Source: Diplonema papillatum (lineage: Eukaryota; Euglenozoa; Diplonemea; Diplonemida; Diplonemidae). From it: 64,000 nt of DNA. The DNA lies in contig JAPJBO010000197.1 in the NCBI GenBank assembly GCA_030068145.1, forward strand, positions 62,001 through 126,000, in the 5' to 3' direction. The position numbers were made by a program, and so were the translations under genes. The stretch's first letter is position 1. Each line of letters begins with the position of its first letter. The notes below the pieces were generated by a model. It had not been told where the DNA came from. It saw only the letters and a list, made by a program, of their open reading frames with translations, and made no database searches. This document shows positions 9,826-19,602 of this stretch, in pieces.

Positions 9826-11240
9826 CTGCGGGGAAGAGGGAGTTCAATTTCCGAGATAGGGCCTGAGCAGGAGAAGATCTCGAAACAGGAGAACCAATAC
9901 CGGAACTCCCTCTTCTTATAGAATATATATACCGCTATAGAAGATATATATATACATACCGCCACAAACTAGTGGTAAAGCTCCCCAATGCGTCCAAAAC
10001 CCCCTTATTAGCACAGTGGCTGGTGTGGTGAGCAGACACGAGTCTTGGGAGCTGGCAACGAGGAATCCGCACGTAAATACAGGTGTTATCAAGGCTGTTT
10101 TGGTGCATCCATGGTCACCTGGAGCAGAATAACCACGTTTTTCTCCAGGTGCCGACCCTTGCCACCCATTCCCACACCACAGTAGAATATCAGAAAAAAA
10201 TGCCTGTTTTTGACCCTGTTTTGGATCATGCCGCAAGGGGGGGTGGGGGTACTAGACGCCCCATGGGGGTGGATTTGTGGGCTCCTATGCATGGCACGGG
10301 GCCCATCTGGTGAGAAATAACACTCAGAAGTTGTTTTTGGGGGGATCCTGGACCCAGAAGTACCCGGGCTTGACTAAGAATTTTTTTTGGCTGATGAAGT
10401 GCAAAGGGGGGGGGGGTTTGGCATTTACCCATATTGTCTGCTGCGTGGCCAACCCATATTTGCCCATATGTTTTTGCGATAGTTCAGGTCAGAGTTGGTG
10501 TATCCTGCCATAAACAAACGAAGAATGTCATGGGATGATTGTTAGTACGTGCCGGGGGAAGTTAGCCTGTTAGTGAGCGAACATGATCGATTAAGCTAAT
10601 CTCCTCCCAAACACGCTGCCAGCGTTCTCTTTCAGACTGTGAAAGTGCAGCAGGGCTCGGGACAACCCCCCGTGAGCGAAGTTCTCTGTGCGATTCCCAC
10701 AGACCGCACATGTTACCCACCTAAAGCCGTTTTTCGATTGGCCACGGCAGGCTCACTCCCGTCTACAATAATACTCTCGTCCTCGCCCTGGACACTGAAA
10801 CAATCGAAGAAAGACCATGCAAAGACTCTCGCGTGTATGCCGCAAAACCTTTAGTCAGGTTCGCAACGGGGTAGTAACAGTGTCGTTCTCGTCGGATATT
10901 ATTAAGCTGCCGAGGTCTTCGCATCAAAATACGACTAAAAAGGAAATGAGGACACACCATTGTCATTTCCGTCACCTCCATTCTGCTACAGAAAAGAACG
11001 CCGTGCAAGACAAGTTTACCACTGTCAATTTCGATCTTGATCGCAGCCAGCCGCGGTGGCACGCTATCCATGCTGTGCGGATATTGAAGAATTTGCTCGA
11101 GAACAGACGAGCATAGATCGTTGTAGGGAAGAAGGTGTGTTATTTCGAAGTGGATTCCATCATACTCCCCTCCGGATGGAGTAGTGGGTTTTGTGCCTTC
11201 TACGGCACAATAGTGCAGTCTCGTAGTCTAATTTAAGACC
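9826..11240. other. Probable intron / non-coding stretch
   Basis: It lies between two candidate minus-strand exons. It contains an AT-rich patch with TATATA runs at 9920-9960 and several G- or C-runs (10230-10270, 10405-10420), but no protein-like ORF. Confidence 0.4.
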
Positions 11241-11459
11241 GGCCTGGGCCAGAAGACGTTGCGAACACATCAATTGCATGAGCATAAATTGTACTGCATA
11301 CTCTGTTAAGGTTATGAGCAGTTTCAGGAGTCTGCCGTCCTCGGAATCCTCACTGAGCGCGATGCCGTCAACCTCTTCTCCTTCGTCCTCCACACGGACT
11401 TTCAAATGCTTTGCCTGTTTGTTGTTTCTCAACTGGTTCGCTGTGTTGCTCAGTGTGAA
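11241..11459 (-). CDS. Candidate internal exon of the gene ending at 8701
   Basis: The open frame reads protein-like through LRNNKQAKHLKVRVEDEGEE and LLKLLITLTEYAVQFMLMQL, that is, an acidic linker followed by an amphipathic helix. Candidate acceptors are the AG at 11460-11461 or a second AG about 16 bp further into the exon; the second keeps frame with the exon upstream if that exon ends at 11939. The 3' boundary near 11241 is not certain. Assignment to the same gene as 8701-9825 rests on strand, spacing and compatible composition only. Confidence 0.4.
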
Positions 11460-11938
11460 CTGCGCCTCCTCTCTAATAACTCTGGGATGTTGTTTGGGGT
11501 TGGTTGAGGTTTCCGACCATCTGTGTATTCCACTGTTTTCCCATTCATCTGTTCGGCTTAGCATGCGAGTATGACAATAATTGGGCCAGAAAGGGAGGCG
11601 GAACTTGAGAACAAAACTTGGAGCGACCAGCATCAACTGCAGTGATGGTGATCCGGTAAAAGATTCGTGCTCTTTGCGTGGGAGTGTTTTCTCGTGCTAC
11701 ATGTGCAAGCTGTTTTGTTTCAGAAAAACCGTGCTTAATACAGTACTACTACTGTGCTGTCTATCGTCACAGAAGGTTGCTGCATATCAAGTTCAAAACT
11801 ACTGCTACGAAAGAACGGCAAGCACACCAAACGAGCGCACTGGATGCGGAAGTTGCGGACGCTTTCTTCTGAAACTGTAGGAGAAGAAGACCCAGGAGTA
11901 CAAGCGCTTGCCCCGCTGCTGGCGTCACCCTCCGGATT

Positions 11939-12124
11939 AGGGTCGGCACACGGTTCCGCGACGATGCCGAATTTTCGGAGAAGCTCTGTCTCCTCTTCGT
12001 CGAAGTCGTCCATGTTCGGCGCCATTTCCCGCCCGAGCCGCTCGTAGACATTGCTCAGAATGCGCGACTTGATGTCCTCCAGAATTTTCTCTGAGAGCCC
12101 ATCGTCCGGGATCGCAAAAAGAGC
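11939..12124 (-). CDS. Candidate internal exon, acidic helical segment
   Basis: The sequence reads ALFAIPDDGLSEKILEDIKS and continues into a helical, acidic segment (MAPNMDDFDEEETELLRKFG). A likely acceptor (CACCTCACAG) ends at 12125, and a GGGTGACG donor is possible at 11938. Codon use looks genuine on the minus strand and not on the plus strand. No domain is recognised. Confidence 0.4.
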
Positions 12125-12398
12125 CTGTGAGGTGTTGAGTCGCGTTTCCACTGATATTCGGCCAGGCAGTGAATGGGAGCTCCAAGCGTTCGATAGCTGA
12201 TCTGCTGCGGTGCTCTCCCATGCAGCTGCCAGAGATTGTCTTCTTTTTCTATTTTTTTTTTTTTTTATACGTACGCCCGGATTGCACACCGGATGCTGCC
12301 CCCAGTGGCACGCAGTTTTGTTTGTGCGCACTAGCGGAACTCACCTGCTTTGGTAAGTTTCATGTAGTACGCTGCCAACTACTAATTTTTCTAGCGTT

Positions 12399-12477
12399 AG
12401 GGCAGACTATTTTTATTTTTTGATCCACGTCCCCCGACCCCGGAAAATTTTCCGCGCGCGCGCGCAAAAAAAAATAG
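12399..12477 (+). repeat. Tiny AT-ended inverted-repeat element, copy 1
   Basis: About 78 bp beginning GGGCAGACTATTTTT and ending AAAAAAAAATAGT, with a GATCCACGTCC ... TTTTCCGCGCG core. The reverse complement occurs at 15369-15443. The outer ACTATTTTT / AAAAATAGT pair makes it self-complementary. The 3' end touches the composite element at 12477. Confidence 0.6.
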
Positions 12478-13288
12478 TACGTGCGCTCGGCTAAGGCCGG
12501 CGCGTGGCGAGACTGGAGGCAGCAGTTAAAGTTCGGGGAACAGTAAAGTTCGGGCGGTCGTTAAAGCTCAGGCTGCGCTGGTACTAAAAAACAGTTCGGG
12601 CACGAAGCGAAGTTCGGCCAGGGGGTGAAGCCAAGGTCGGTGCTACCCGGGGGGACACCCCCCCCGGACCCCCCCCGACCCACCGAGTGCGGGAAAAGTT
12701 TGGCGCTGGTACCCGGGTGGGCGCCCCCCCCGCCGCCCCCCGGCGAAGCAAAAGTTCGGGCGGAGCTAAATTCTGGTGAAGCTCAGTTCGGACGATAATG
12801 AGTTCGAGTGATCCTAAGTTCGGGCGAAGTTAAGTTCTGGCGAAGCAAAGTTCGGGCGCAGCTGAGTTCGAAGCAAAGTTCGCACGAAGCTGAGTTCTGG
12901 TGAAGCAAAGTTCGGTTCTCGTAGCAAGTTTGGCCTGTGATGGCAAGCTCGGCCGCCCGACTCCGTTTCCCGGGGTGACCCAAATACCGCGAGATACTGA
13001 GAAACTCCGCCAAAAACGCAATTTTCGGGCACATTTGACCCCGAAACGCAACAAACCTCGAAAACAATCTTCGACCGGAAAAATGTCATGGGCGGGGTTC
13101 GAACCCGGACTCACCGGCCTGAAGGCCGGCGCCCGGTCACTTTGCCACCCGCATACCTTCTGCGAGGAAAAAAAAAAGCTTGCCCGGCTCTTTCCAAAAA
13201 CAATACACTTTTTTCATGAAGAAAAGCCGGGTTGGCTCGAATAGAGGCTATTCACATTGCATGTTCATAGGACCTCCAGTCTCGAAAA
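12477..13288 (-). mobile_element. Composite element, copy 2 (degenerate array)
   Basis: It has the same parts as the other copies, read on the minus strand: a leader (13288 to about 13160), a tRNA-like head (13089-13153), a body with GAGTTTCTCAGTATCTCGCG, a G/C-run linker, the 16-bp array and the conserved end at 12477. The array is short: about eight good units at 12770-12920 and decayed ones at 12530-12640, with a second G/C-run block in between. A sequence AAAAAAAAATAGT stands at both borders (12463-12478 and about 13299-13314); it could be a target-site duplication, but the same string also belongs to the tiny inverted-repeat element next door. Confidence 0.85.
13089..13153 (-). other. 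tRNA-like Pol III head of composite element copy 2
   Basis: On the minus strand an A-box-like GTGGCAAAGTGACCGGGC is followed by a GC-rich hairpin (GCCGGCC-TTCA-GGCCGGT) and a perfect B box, GGTTCGAACCC, within a five-pair T stem. The central hairpin has only a four- to six-base loop, so it cannot present a normal anticodon. It is therefore a tRNA-derived promoter module, not a tRNA gene. Confidence 0.7.
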
Positions 13289-13539
13289 GTAGTTTTTTTA
13301 AAAAAAAAATAGTTTGGCAAGTCACCTGGCCTGTGGGTTCATGTGTGGAGGGGGTGGTCTTGGTGGCAAGCGGTCGGGGGGTGGGGGCCCGGAGGGGTAC
13401 GCGCCCCTCACTTTGATTCTTTGGCGACTTTTTGCACTGGGAAATAACCGTCGTCTGCATGTGCTCAGGCTTTTTGTTGTACGGAGGGACCAGGTGAGCC
13501 TTCAGCGTAGAGCTGCTGCCACCGACAGTAGTAGGCGTC

Positions 13540-14870
13540 TAGTCGTGGGCCTTGCGACTGCCTGGGAGCAAGTTGTTCGGCGTACTCGGCCAAAATTGGT
13601 ATCGTACCCACGTTTCGGACGGGACGTGGGCACCGGCTGGAAGCCGCTTCTGCACTTCTTTCATGAGAAGCCGGATGTTTGCGGGGACCTCAAACGTGAG
13701 GCGTGAAACTTCTCCATGACGCCCCTCGTACCGCACTTCTCAAGAACGCGGCCCATGGCGTCCCAGTAGCCGTCGTATTGGGACTCTTTTGACGAGCTTC
13801 GGGATGCAACATCACTGGGGTGAAATCAGTTGTGAGGAGTTCAGCCAGGTGGCTTTCGGTTGGGGTTCACATCTCCAGTCACGAACATGTACATCGTCTT
13901 GAGGATGGTACGCGGAACGCCAGATGACTTCCAGACCTCGACGAATTTCATCCTCATGGCCCGGGTGTGGAACCTTTTCCCCGTCCCGATGCACGACTTG
14001 AATGCCTTGACGACATCCTCCTGTAGGCGGCGGTCGCTCGGTGGCAGCTTGAATACCAAGCGCTTGCCCCCCAGCGTTGTATTTGTGAGTGGAGAGAGGT
14101 TTCTCTTGGGATGTCTGTGCAGGCCATGGACTCCGTGGTACCGGGAGGTTCGGTATGTTGTGAAGCAAAAGTTCCCGTAGCTCGAACACCTGTCAACGCC
14201 TTCGATGAAAAAGTTCTATCAGGAAGTGGCCAAGACCCTTCTCAAACTTGATGGGCTCCCACTTTCTGTGCAGCTGTTGCAGTAGTATGAGGGCACCAAC
14301 AAGGTGATTGCCCAGCGCCGTACCGCCGACATCCCCCGGTGCACCCTTCAGAACCTGCAAGAACAAGAAAGTAGCCTGAGAAATGTGTTGGCCTTGCCGT
14401 GGGTCGCAGAGCTGAGGTATTCTCAGCATCCAAAACTGCAGGAAGTGAGAGATGTGGAGATGTGGCGCCTACCCGTATCGTAACGCAGAAGGCGCAAAAC
14501 CAACAGCGCACTGAGCAACGCAGTGCGGGAGTTCCATCCAGAAACCCTGTTTGCGACTGGGAGCAGTCCATCGTGAAAGCGGAGGGCAATTCGAGCCGTT
14601 TTCATTGGACACCGTGCCCGGCCTCTCTGACGATCGCCGTGTTCGGTTCAAGCAGATCCAAGAGGTAAAGACGAGCTTCCCCTTCGGTGTCCTCCTGCTA
14701 TCAGCCCTAGCCGACACCACCACATCATCATCATACTCGGCAGGCGTCTGGGTGACGGATCTGCTGAAACATCTCCATGAAGGACAACGACAGGTCGTTG
14801 ATCTCAAGGAGGTGTCGATCCTTCACTGCACCAATCTCAACATCGATGGCGAAAAAACACGGCAGTGTCG
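13540..14870 (-). pseudogene. Decayed ORF, probably of a mobile element
   Basis: Protein-like segments occur on the minus strand in different frames, in one consistent direction: INDLSLSFMEMFQQIRHPDA (about 14800), LYLLDLLEPNTAIVREAG (about 14660), LVGALILLQQLHRKWEPIKF (about 14280), LQEDVVKAFKSCIGTGKRFH (about 14020) and FEVPANIRLLMKEVQKRLPA with VPSETWVRYQFWP (about 13620). Stops and frameshifts separate them. No family is certain. The last segment has the feel of a repeated hypothetical ORF of protist genomes, which is why a mobile origin is suggested. Confidence 0.45.
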
Positions 14871-15057
14871 CTTCCCTTTACTTGTGCCCTGTTTTTGCAT
14901 CAGCATGCAACTCTCACTTAGTCAAGGTGAAACAGTTGAAGGCTGTACTTCCTCTCACCCGGGAAGGCTCGGCAGGCGGGCGGGTTCTCCGGTTTGTTCT
15001 CGGTCGGTGTCGGGTGTGCTTGCCGGCGTCACAGCTTTCGTGGTGCTGCAGCAACAG

Positions 15058-15181
15058 TTAGTGTGAAAGCATGGCCTAACGATCCTGTGGCCTCGCTTCA
15101 TGTTCAAGGGATGAAGCCGGAGGTGACAAAATTACCACAGGGATAACTGGCTTGTGGCAGCCAAGCGTTCATAGCGACGTT
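15058..15181 (+). pseudogene. Fragment of nuclear 28S (LSU) rRNA
   Basis: It carries the universally conserved stretch ACCACAGGGATAACTGGCTT followed by GTGGCAGCCAAGCGTTCATA and GCGACGT, near the peptidyl-transferase centre. Upstream it matches the preceding LSU segment (GTGAAAGCATGGCCTAACGATCC, then a variable loop, then GGAGGTGACAAAATTA). The rRNA match stops abruptly after GCGACGTT, where the gene would continue with GCTTTTTGATC. Only about 124 bp of LSU is present, so this is an inserted fragment, not an rDNA unit. Confidence 0.85.
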
Positions 15182-15368
15182 CAAAACACATAAGAGATTC
15201 GCAGCGAGCTTCTAATCCGGCGTTCCGCTGACGTGTCGTTGTTGGCCCCACGAGCGGGGTTTGATGTTTCCGCAGCCGAAGCGCGGACTTCAGTGACCAT
15301 CTGGAGTCCCCCCATGGCACCCTGTTGTGCTCTTCCCACAGCAAAAAGAAAAAAATTTTTTTTTTTCA

Positions 15369-15443
15369 ACTATTTTTTTTCCACGGTTTCCCAAAATCTT
15401 CCGCGCGCTAGGACGCGGATCAAAAAAAAAAATAGTCTGCCCT
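15369..15443 (-). repeat. Tiny AT-ended inverted-repeat element, copy 2
   Basis: It is the reverse complement of the 12399 copy, with the same order of ACTATTTTT, a TTCCGCGCG block, GGACGCGGATC and a poly-A run ending ATAGTCTGCCC. The TAGTCTGCCC flank is also shared, so the unit may extend slightly beyond the A/T runs. Confidence 0.6.
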
Positions 15444-15751
15444 TATTTAATAATATAATTTTTCGTACCAACAATGCATTGTTAACACAAAAAAAAGCAA
15501 TCAGGGGGGGGGTGAACTGGGTGCCTTTGGATATAGCTCGTCCGCACTGCCGGCTGTTCTGGTCTCGGTGTGACAGTCAAGAGCCGCTTGGCAGCCCCGA
15601 TCCGAGCACACCCACAGCAGCACACGTCGGCAGCTTGCACTGCAGGGCTGTCGACGTGTGCATCGACGGCCAGCGCATGCCTGCACAAATCGCAGGGTCG
15701 GAGCTACGGCGCTATGGAGGTACGTTGATGTACTCTGCTTGTTTACCTTCT

Positions 15752-15981
15752 ACTAACCCCCTCCCCCCCGTGCATACGATGGATAGCCAAACCCCCTTGA
15801 TTAAGATGGATAACAGGCGAGAATGCCAATCCATCTTAAACACAGGGGTGAGGTACCCCCGTGTAAGGCAACTACACTGTCTACAGTGCCCCCGTGTTTA
15901 AGATGGATACCCCCCTTGATTAAGATGAATACCGCCAAAACCCGAATTATTCATCCATCTTATGCACGGGGGGGTAGGTAG
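15752..15981 (+). mobile_element. Word-TIR element, second type (word TTAAGATGGAT)
   Basis: The ends are inverted repeats: C-run, CGTGCATACGATGGAT at the left and ATCCATCTTATGCACGG, G-run, TAGGTAG at the right. The word AAGATGGAT recurs inside in both orientations (near 15806, 15830, 15900, 15923 and 15953). The outermost C-run/GTG and TAGGTAG match the elements at 6247 and 62563, but the internal word differs. It is non-coding. Confidence 0.75.
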
Positions 15982-16030
15982 TCTGCTATTTCCGCAGTCT
16001 TCCGGGTGGCCTTCCAACACAAAAGCTAAA

Positions 16031-16243
16031 ATTACTCGAGGGACTGCCTTGTGTTCATTTCGAAGGAGGCTAGAGGGGGAGAAATCGATACAACTACAAA
16101 GTGGGTCTTTTTTGTACGGTTACGCCCGCCACTGAACCCAGATTTACCTGTGTTTCGTGTGGGCTGCAGCACATTTACCTCCTTTGTCTATCGCGACTCG
16201 GCAGTCTCCTCAAGCATATCCTACAATGCAGGTGCTTATACAA
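16031..16243 (+). repeat. Rep-A dispersed repeat, copy 2 (overlaps a gene end)
   Basis: A nearly complete copy from TACTCGAGGGACTGCC to ATCCTACAATGCAGGTGCTT. Its tail forms the last codons and stop of the EF-hand gene on the opposite strand. Confidence 0.85.
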
Positions 16244-17034
16244 CAAGAAAAAATGGGAACCTTGCTGTACGCGATGTAATCCTGCGAAAACGTCTTGAAG
16301 TTCCGCCACAGCTCAGCGGAGGGCTCCTTGGACAAGCTAATCCAGCCGTCGTCTTCCGGCAGCACAACGTTGTACTTCGGCAGAATCCGGTCGGTCGCGT
16401 TGAAAAAGGGTTCAGCCGCCGCTGGCCGCACGGTCATCGCGATTTCAGACGTCTTCGCCTTCGCGCAGTCGCCGATTTGGATCGAGGCGTCGGCGGTGAC
16501 CATTTTTTGCGCCCGCTGCCCGTCGAGTGCGAGCTTCTTCCAGCTGCCCATCATGCCGATGCCTTCCTCCGCGCGGAGCCTCCCCCTGAGGGCGAGGAGG
16601 GTGTTCGCCTTGTACCGGGAGTGGTTCACATCGGCGCCCCACCATTGGATGAACTCATCGAAGCTGACCTTCCCGTTGCCGTCGGTGTCGAGCTCTTTCA
16701 GCGACTCGATGACCTCCTCCTTGGGCATCGCGCAGCACAGCTTTTCCCTCACGATTGTGGTCAGTTCATCCGGGTCCAACTCGCCCGTTCCGTCGGTATC
16801 CATTTTGTTGAACATCTCCCGGATCCTCTGGATCTCCTTTTCGTCGAAGATGCGCTGGCCTGACTTGTCGCGCGATTTGCCGCTTTTGCCTTCGGTCTGC
16901 GCCTTCTTTTCGTTGATGGCCGCCTTCAGCTCCTGCAGTCGCTCCTCCTCTTGCGACAACAGGATCCTGAGGTCCTCTATGGAGTACTCACCCATGGCTC
17001 GGCCGTACAGCGGTGCCGACACCGCCGTTGCCAT
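16210..17034 (-). CDS. EF-hand calcium-binding protein with coiled coil
   Basis: An ORF of 274 residues with an ATG start. Residues 18-45 form a short heptad-like helix. Two canonical EF-hand loops follow: DTDGTGELDPDE (79-90) and DTDGNGKVSFDE (116-127), both with Asp at position 1 and Glu at position 12, so Ca2+ binding is expected. A tryptophan pair (WWGAD) follows the second hand. The region 140-265 is non-repetitive and unrecognised. The last 15 or so residues, after YIAYSK, are encoded by the Rep-A tail. A possible splice donor (AGCAAG|GTTCCC) lies exactly there, so the true C-terminus may come from another exon. It is probably a Ca2+ sensor, but no calmodulin-dependent kinase or flagellar family is evident. 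Confidence 0.8.
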   Translation of the reverse strand: MATAVSAPLYGRAMGEYSIEDLRILLSQEEERLQELKAAINEKKAQTEGKSGKSRDKSGQRIFDEKEIQRIREMFNKMDTDGTGELDPDELTTIVREKLCCAMPKEEVIESLKELDTDGNGKVSFDEFIQWWGADVNHSRYKANTLLALRGRLRAEEGIGMMGSWKKLALDGQRAQKMVTADASIQIGDCAKAKTSEIAMTVRPAAAEPFFNATDRILPKYNVVLPEDDGWISLSKEPSAELWRNFKTFSQDYIAYSKVPIFSCCISTCIVGYA

Positions 17035-17286
17035 CTTTCTCAGACCTTCTCTTTAAAATATTAGTGCCGGCCGTCAGAGCCCCCCTCTGTTTTTGTTTTG
17101 TGTAACTTGTTTTGGCCAGATTTTGGCAGACATGCTGCGTTCGGTGTTGCATGCCTTGGTCATTGCAGGCCAGGGTAATCGTTTGATTTGGCATCGACAC
17201 CGGGGCTGGTTTCCTCACTTTTCCCCAGCTAGGTGATTTATGCGCACAATCGAAGTGGCCGCCGTTGTTAGTCTTGCTGGTCTAAA

Positions 17287-17410
17287 GAATGAGAGAGAGA
17301 GAGAGAGAGAGAGAGACGAGTTGGAATGCAGGGACCATCTCTCCGAGGAAATTCCGGTCGCCTCACCCCGTACTTCTAAGGCGGGCGTAGGGATTCCGTC
17401 GGAGGCGCGG
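17287..17410 (+). repeat. Rep-E repeat with GA microsatellite
   Basis: A (GA)n run, then GACGAGTTGGAATGCAGGG, ACCATCTCTCCGAGG, TTCCGGTCGCCTCACCCCGT, GGCGGGCGTAGG and GTCGGAGGCGCGG. It aligns with 32933-33060 over its length and with 8490-8562 at the left half. Confidence 0.75.
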
Positions 17411-17427
17411 AGCGGGCCGCTGTGCCG

Positions 17428-18157
17428 TCACCGAGGGTGTGTTGACACAACCGGGGCCGATCTGGCTGGCGGGCGAGCCCGTTTCGCGGGGGAGCACCGT
17501 CTTGACGCGTCGCGGGCTCTCTTCTTCTTGGCAATTGCACGGCCTACGGCGGCTAGCGCCTTCATGGGAAACTTCAGCTTCCACTGAAAGAAGGACACGT
17601 CTTGAGGGTACTCGGGGACGCGGCATCGTTCCAACGGTCGCAGATCGTCTCCAACTGCACAACATCCACTCTGTCTTCCGACCAGGCGGTGTGTAGATCC
17701 CGGCATCGCCGGCGCACCTAGACAACGCAGGGAGCAGCGCCACCTCCCGGGGAAGGAGGGAGCCCCTGAGTCGGCGCAGCTTAGGTCGTTGATGGCCCTC
17801 ATGAGGTACCCTGTCTGCAGCCCTTTCTCGGCGAAAGTCTTCCCTGGGAGTTTCGCCCGTATGTATGCCTCGAAATCCAGCTCCGCGCACGTCGTGGGAA
17901 GGGGGTTGGAGCTGACCCAGGTCAGATTCCGCAGCCAAAACCCCAACGTCGCAGCGAAACGCGTTCCGACTTGGCTCGTCAGGAGTTCCCGGCTGTCCTT
18001 CGCGAGTTCCACATCGTATTTCGTCGACGCGCCAGAGGCGAGCTCCCAGAGGCGGGTAGCCGCGAGGTTCCGCTGTGCTCGAGCCATCTCGATGGTGATG
18101 GTCCCTAGCAGCCTCTGTACCTTCTCCAGGAGGTCCGGTGGGGGTTCCGTGGGTTTT
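17428..18157 (-). pseudogene. Orphan ORF whose 5' side is cut by Rep-B
   Basis: The frame is protein-like from just inside the Rep-B copy (KPTEPPPDLLEKVQRLLGTI) through an ATG at 18087 and on for 219 residues (MARAQRNLAATRLWELASGA ... FEAYIRAKLPGKTF ... SFFQWKLKFPMKALAAVGRA) to a basic tail. Coding character is best at 17780-18150 and again at 17530-17650; the middle is weaker and may hold a frameshift. Since the open frame is already running at the Rep-B border, the repeat probably removed or separated the original 5' end. No family is recognised. Confidence 0.4.
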
Positions 18158-18352
18158 GTAAGAACGTGCTTGGAATGGGTATGTGCTCAACACCGCACTG
18201 GTCCCGTCTGCGCCGTGTTTCGGTCCTTTAAGCCACGGACACATAAGGCGGACCATCATCAGCGCGGAACCTGAGTGTCTGCAGACAGGACTGCGGTGTG
18301 AGTCTGGTTTGTCAGGCGGCTGTTCGTAGCTCGTCACAGCCAGGACCACCAT
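18158..18352 (+). repeat. Rep-B dispersed repeat, copy 2
   Basis: Almost identical to the copy at 48667 from GTGCTTGGAATGGGTATG to CACAGCCAGGACCACC, implying a recent common source. It lies inside the upstream part of the orphan ORF on the other strand. Confidence 0.9.
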
Positions 18353-19602
18353 CCGTGGGGGATTGTGCTCAAGCACGTCGGCATGTCCCGAAACGCCAAT
18401 GAATGATGAAAGAGGCAAAGAAAAGTAGCATTGCCGGTGCAAAAGCTGTGAATCACATGAATCCAGGGAGATGAGAGAGAGAAAAAGTGGCAAAGGCAGG
18501 CCCAGCTCCACTTCTTCCGGACTGTCTTGTATTTCGGCGGGGGACACCAAATACAAGAGACGGGCGCTTCGTCGTGTTTGTGCGGCTAATCAATTTATAT
18601 AATCACTTCTTAAAGTTCTGGGACCACAACCAAACCACGCGTGTCTACGTCTTTTTAGCAGTCACAATACAATTACAAGGAGGCCCGCAAGATTGGGAGA
18701 ACGAAAGAATGCCGCAAGGAACCGGGCCGTTTTTTTAAACTCTATTTTCCGCGAAACGTTGTGTCTCAGTCACAACGCCTTTGTCTGCCTGCGGTTTCAG
18801 AAGAAGTGAGTGAACAAGACAGAAAAACGTGCGTAGGATTGTTCTGCTGACAAAAAGAAAAAAGAAGAAGGTCGTAAAGACAAACAAGATGTGTTGTCGC
18901 CCCCAAAACAGTACTGCCTCAAAAACAGATCCCGGTTCGCAAACCTACATCGCCAAGTACGCGAACTGTTGAAGCAGGGATAGACAGGTACTCCTTTACC
19001 GCTGGTCGGAAAGTACAGTGCGAAGGCCGGTCGATGTGCACTTGCTCTGAGAGTTCGCAGCACCGATGGCGGTAGTTGAGCCGTTCTAGCAGCTATGGAC
19101 GCGAGAGAGAGAGAGATCGACCCGTTAATGCAAACGCACACACCGTTGCGATCATTTGAGGCCCCAGGTTCAGACTATCGGTATTACCGCAAGCCAGATT
19201 CTTTGAAACGGAGCCAGGTCCCCGCCAACTGTACAACACTATGAAGAAGACTCACCTCGGCACAGAGCTGCAGCCTACGGCACCAACTTCGGGAGGACCC
19301 AGCAGGTATTACGTACAACTTGCAGCAAGTCTACACTTTGGTGAGGGGCACTCGTTCGGCATCATTCAAAGTAGACGAAGTAGACGATCTTCCTGCAACT
19401 GTCTGTGGCTGCACGCTGTAGCAACACTACAAGAACTAGCCGACGTTCGCCATTTTCGAGACAGAAAAGGTGGAAAAATCCAGGAAACAAGGGCCCCCCC
19501 GGCACCGCCCCAACGAGCGGTTGGTAACTCCCGTCTCTACCTCAGTGCAGCAGAGCAAAAAAGAAAAGAATTGAAGGAGACCCGTCGCCAACCTCGCCGC
19601 AA
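18353..19602. other. Intergenic; no gene seen
   Basis: A 1.25-kb gap with short GA runs (18470, 19105) and no protein-like ORF. The plus-strand ORF 19241-19606 has a random composition. Confidence 0.4.

Noticed and set aside
13089..13153. Functional tRNA gene
   Set aside because: No acceptor stem and a four- to six-base loop in the anticodon position; it recurs inside a dispersed element.
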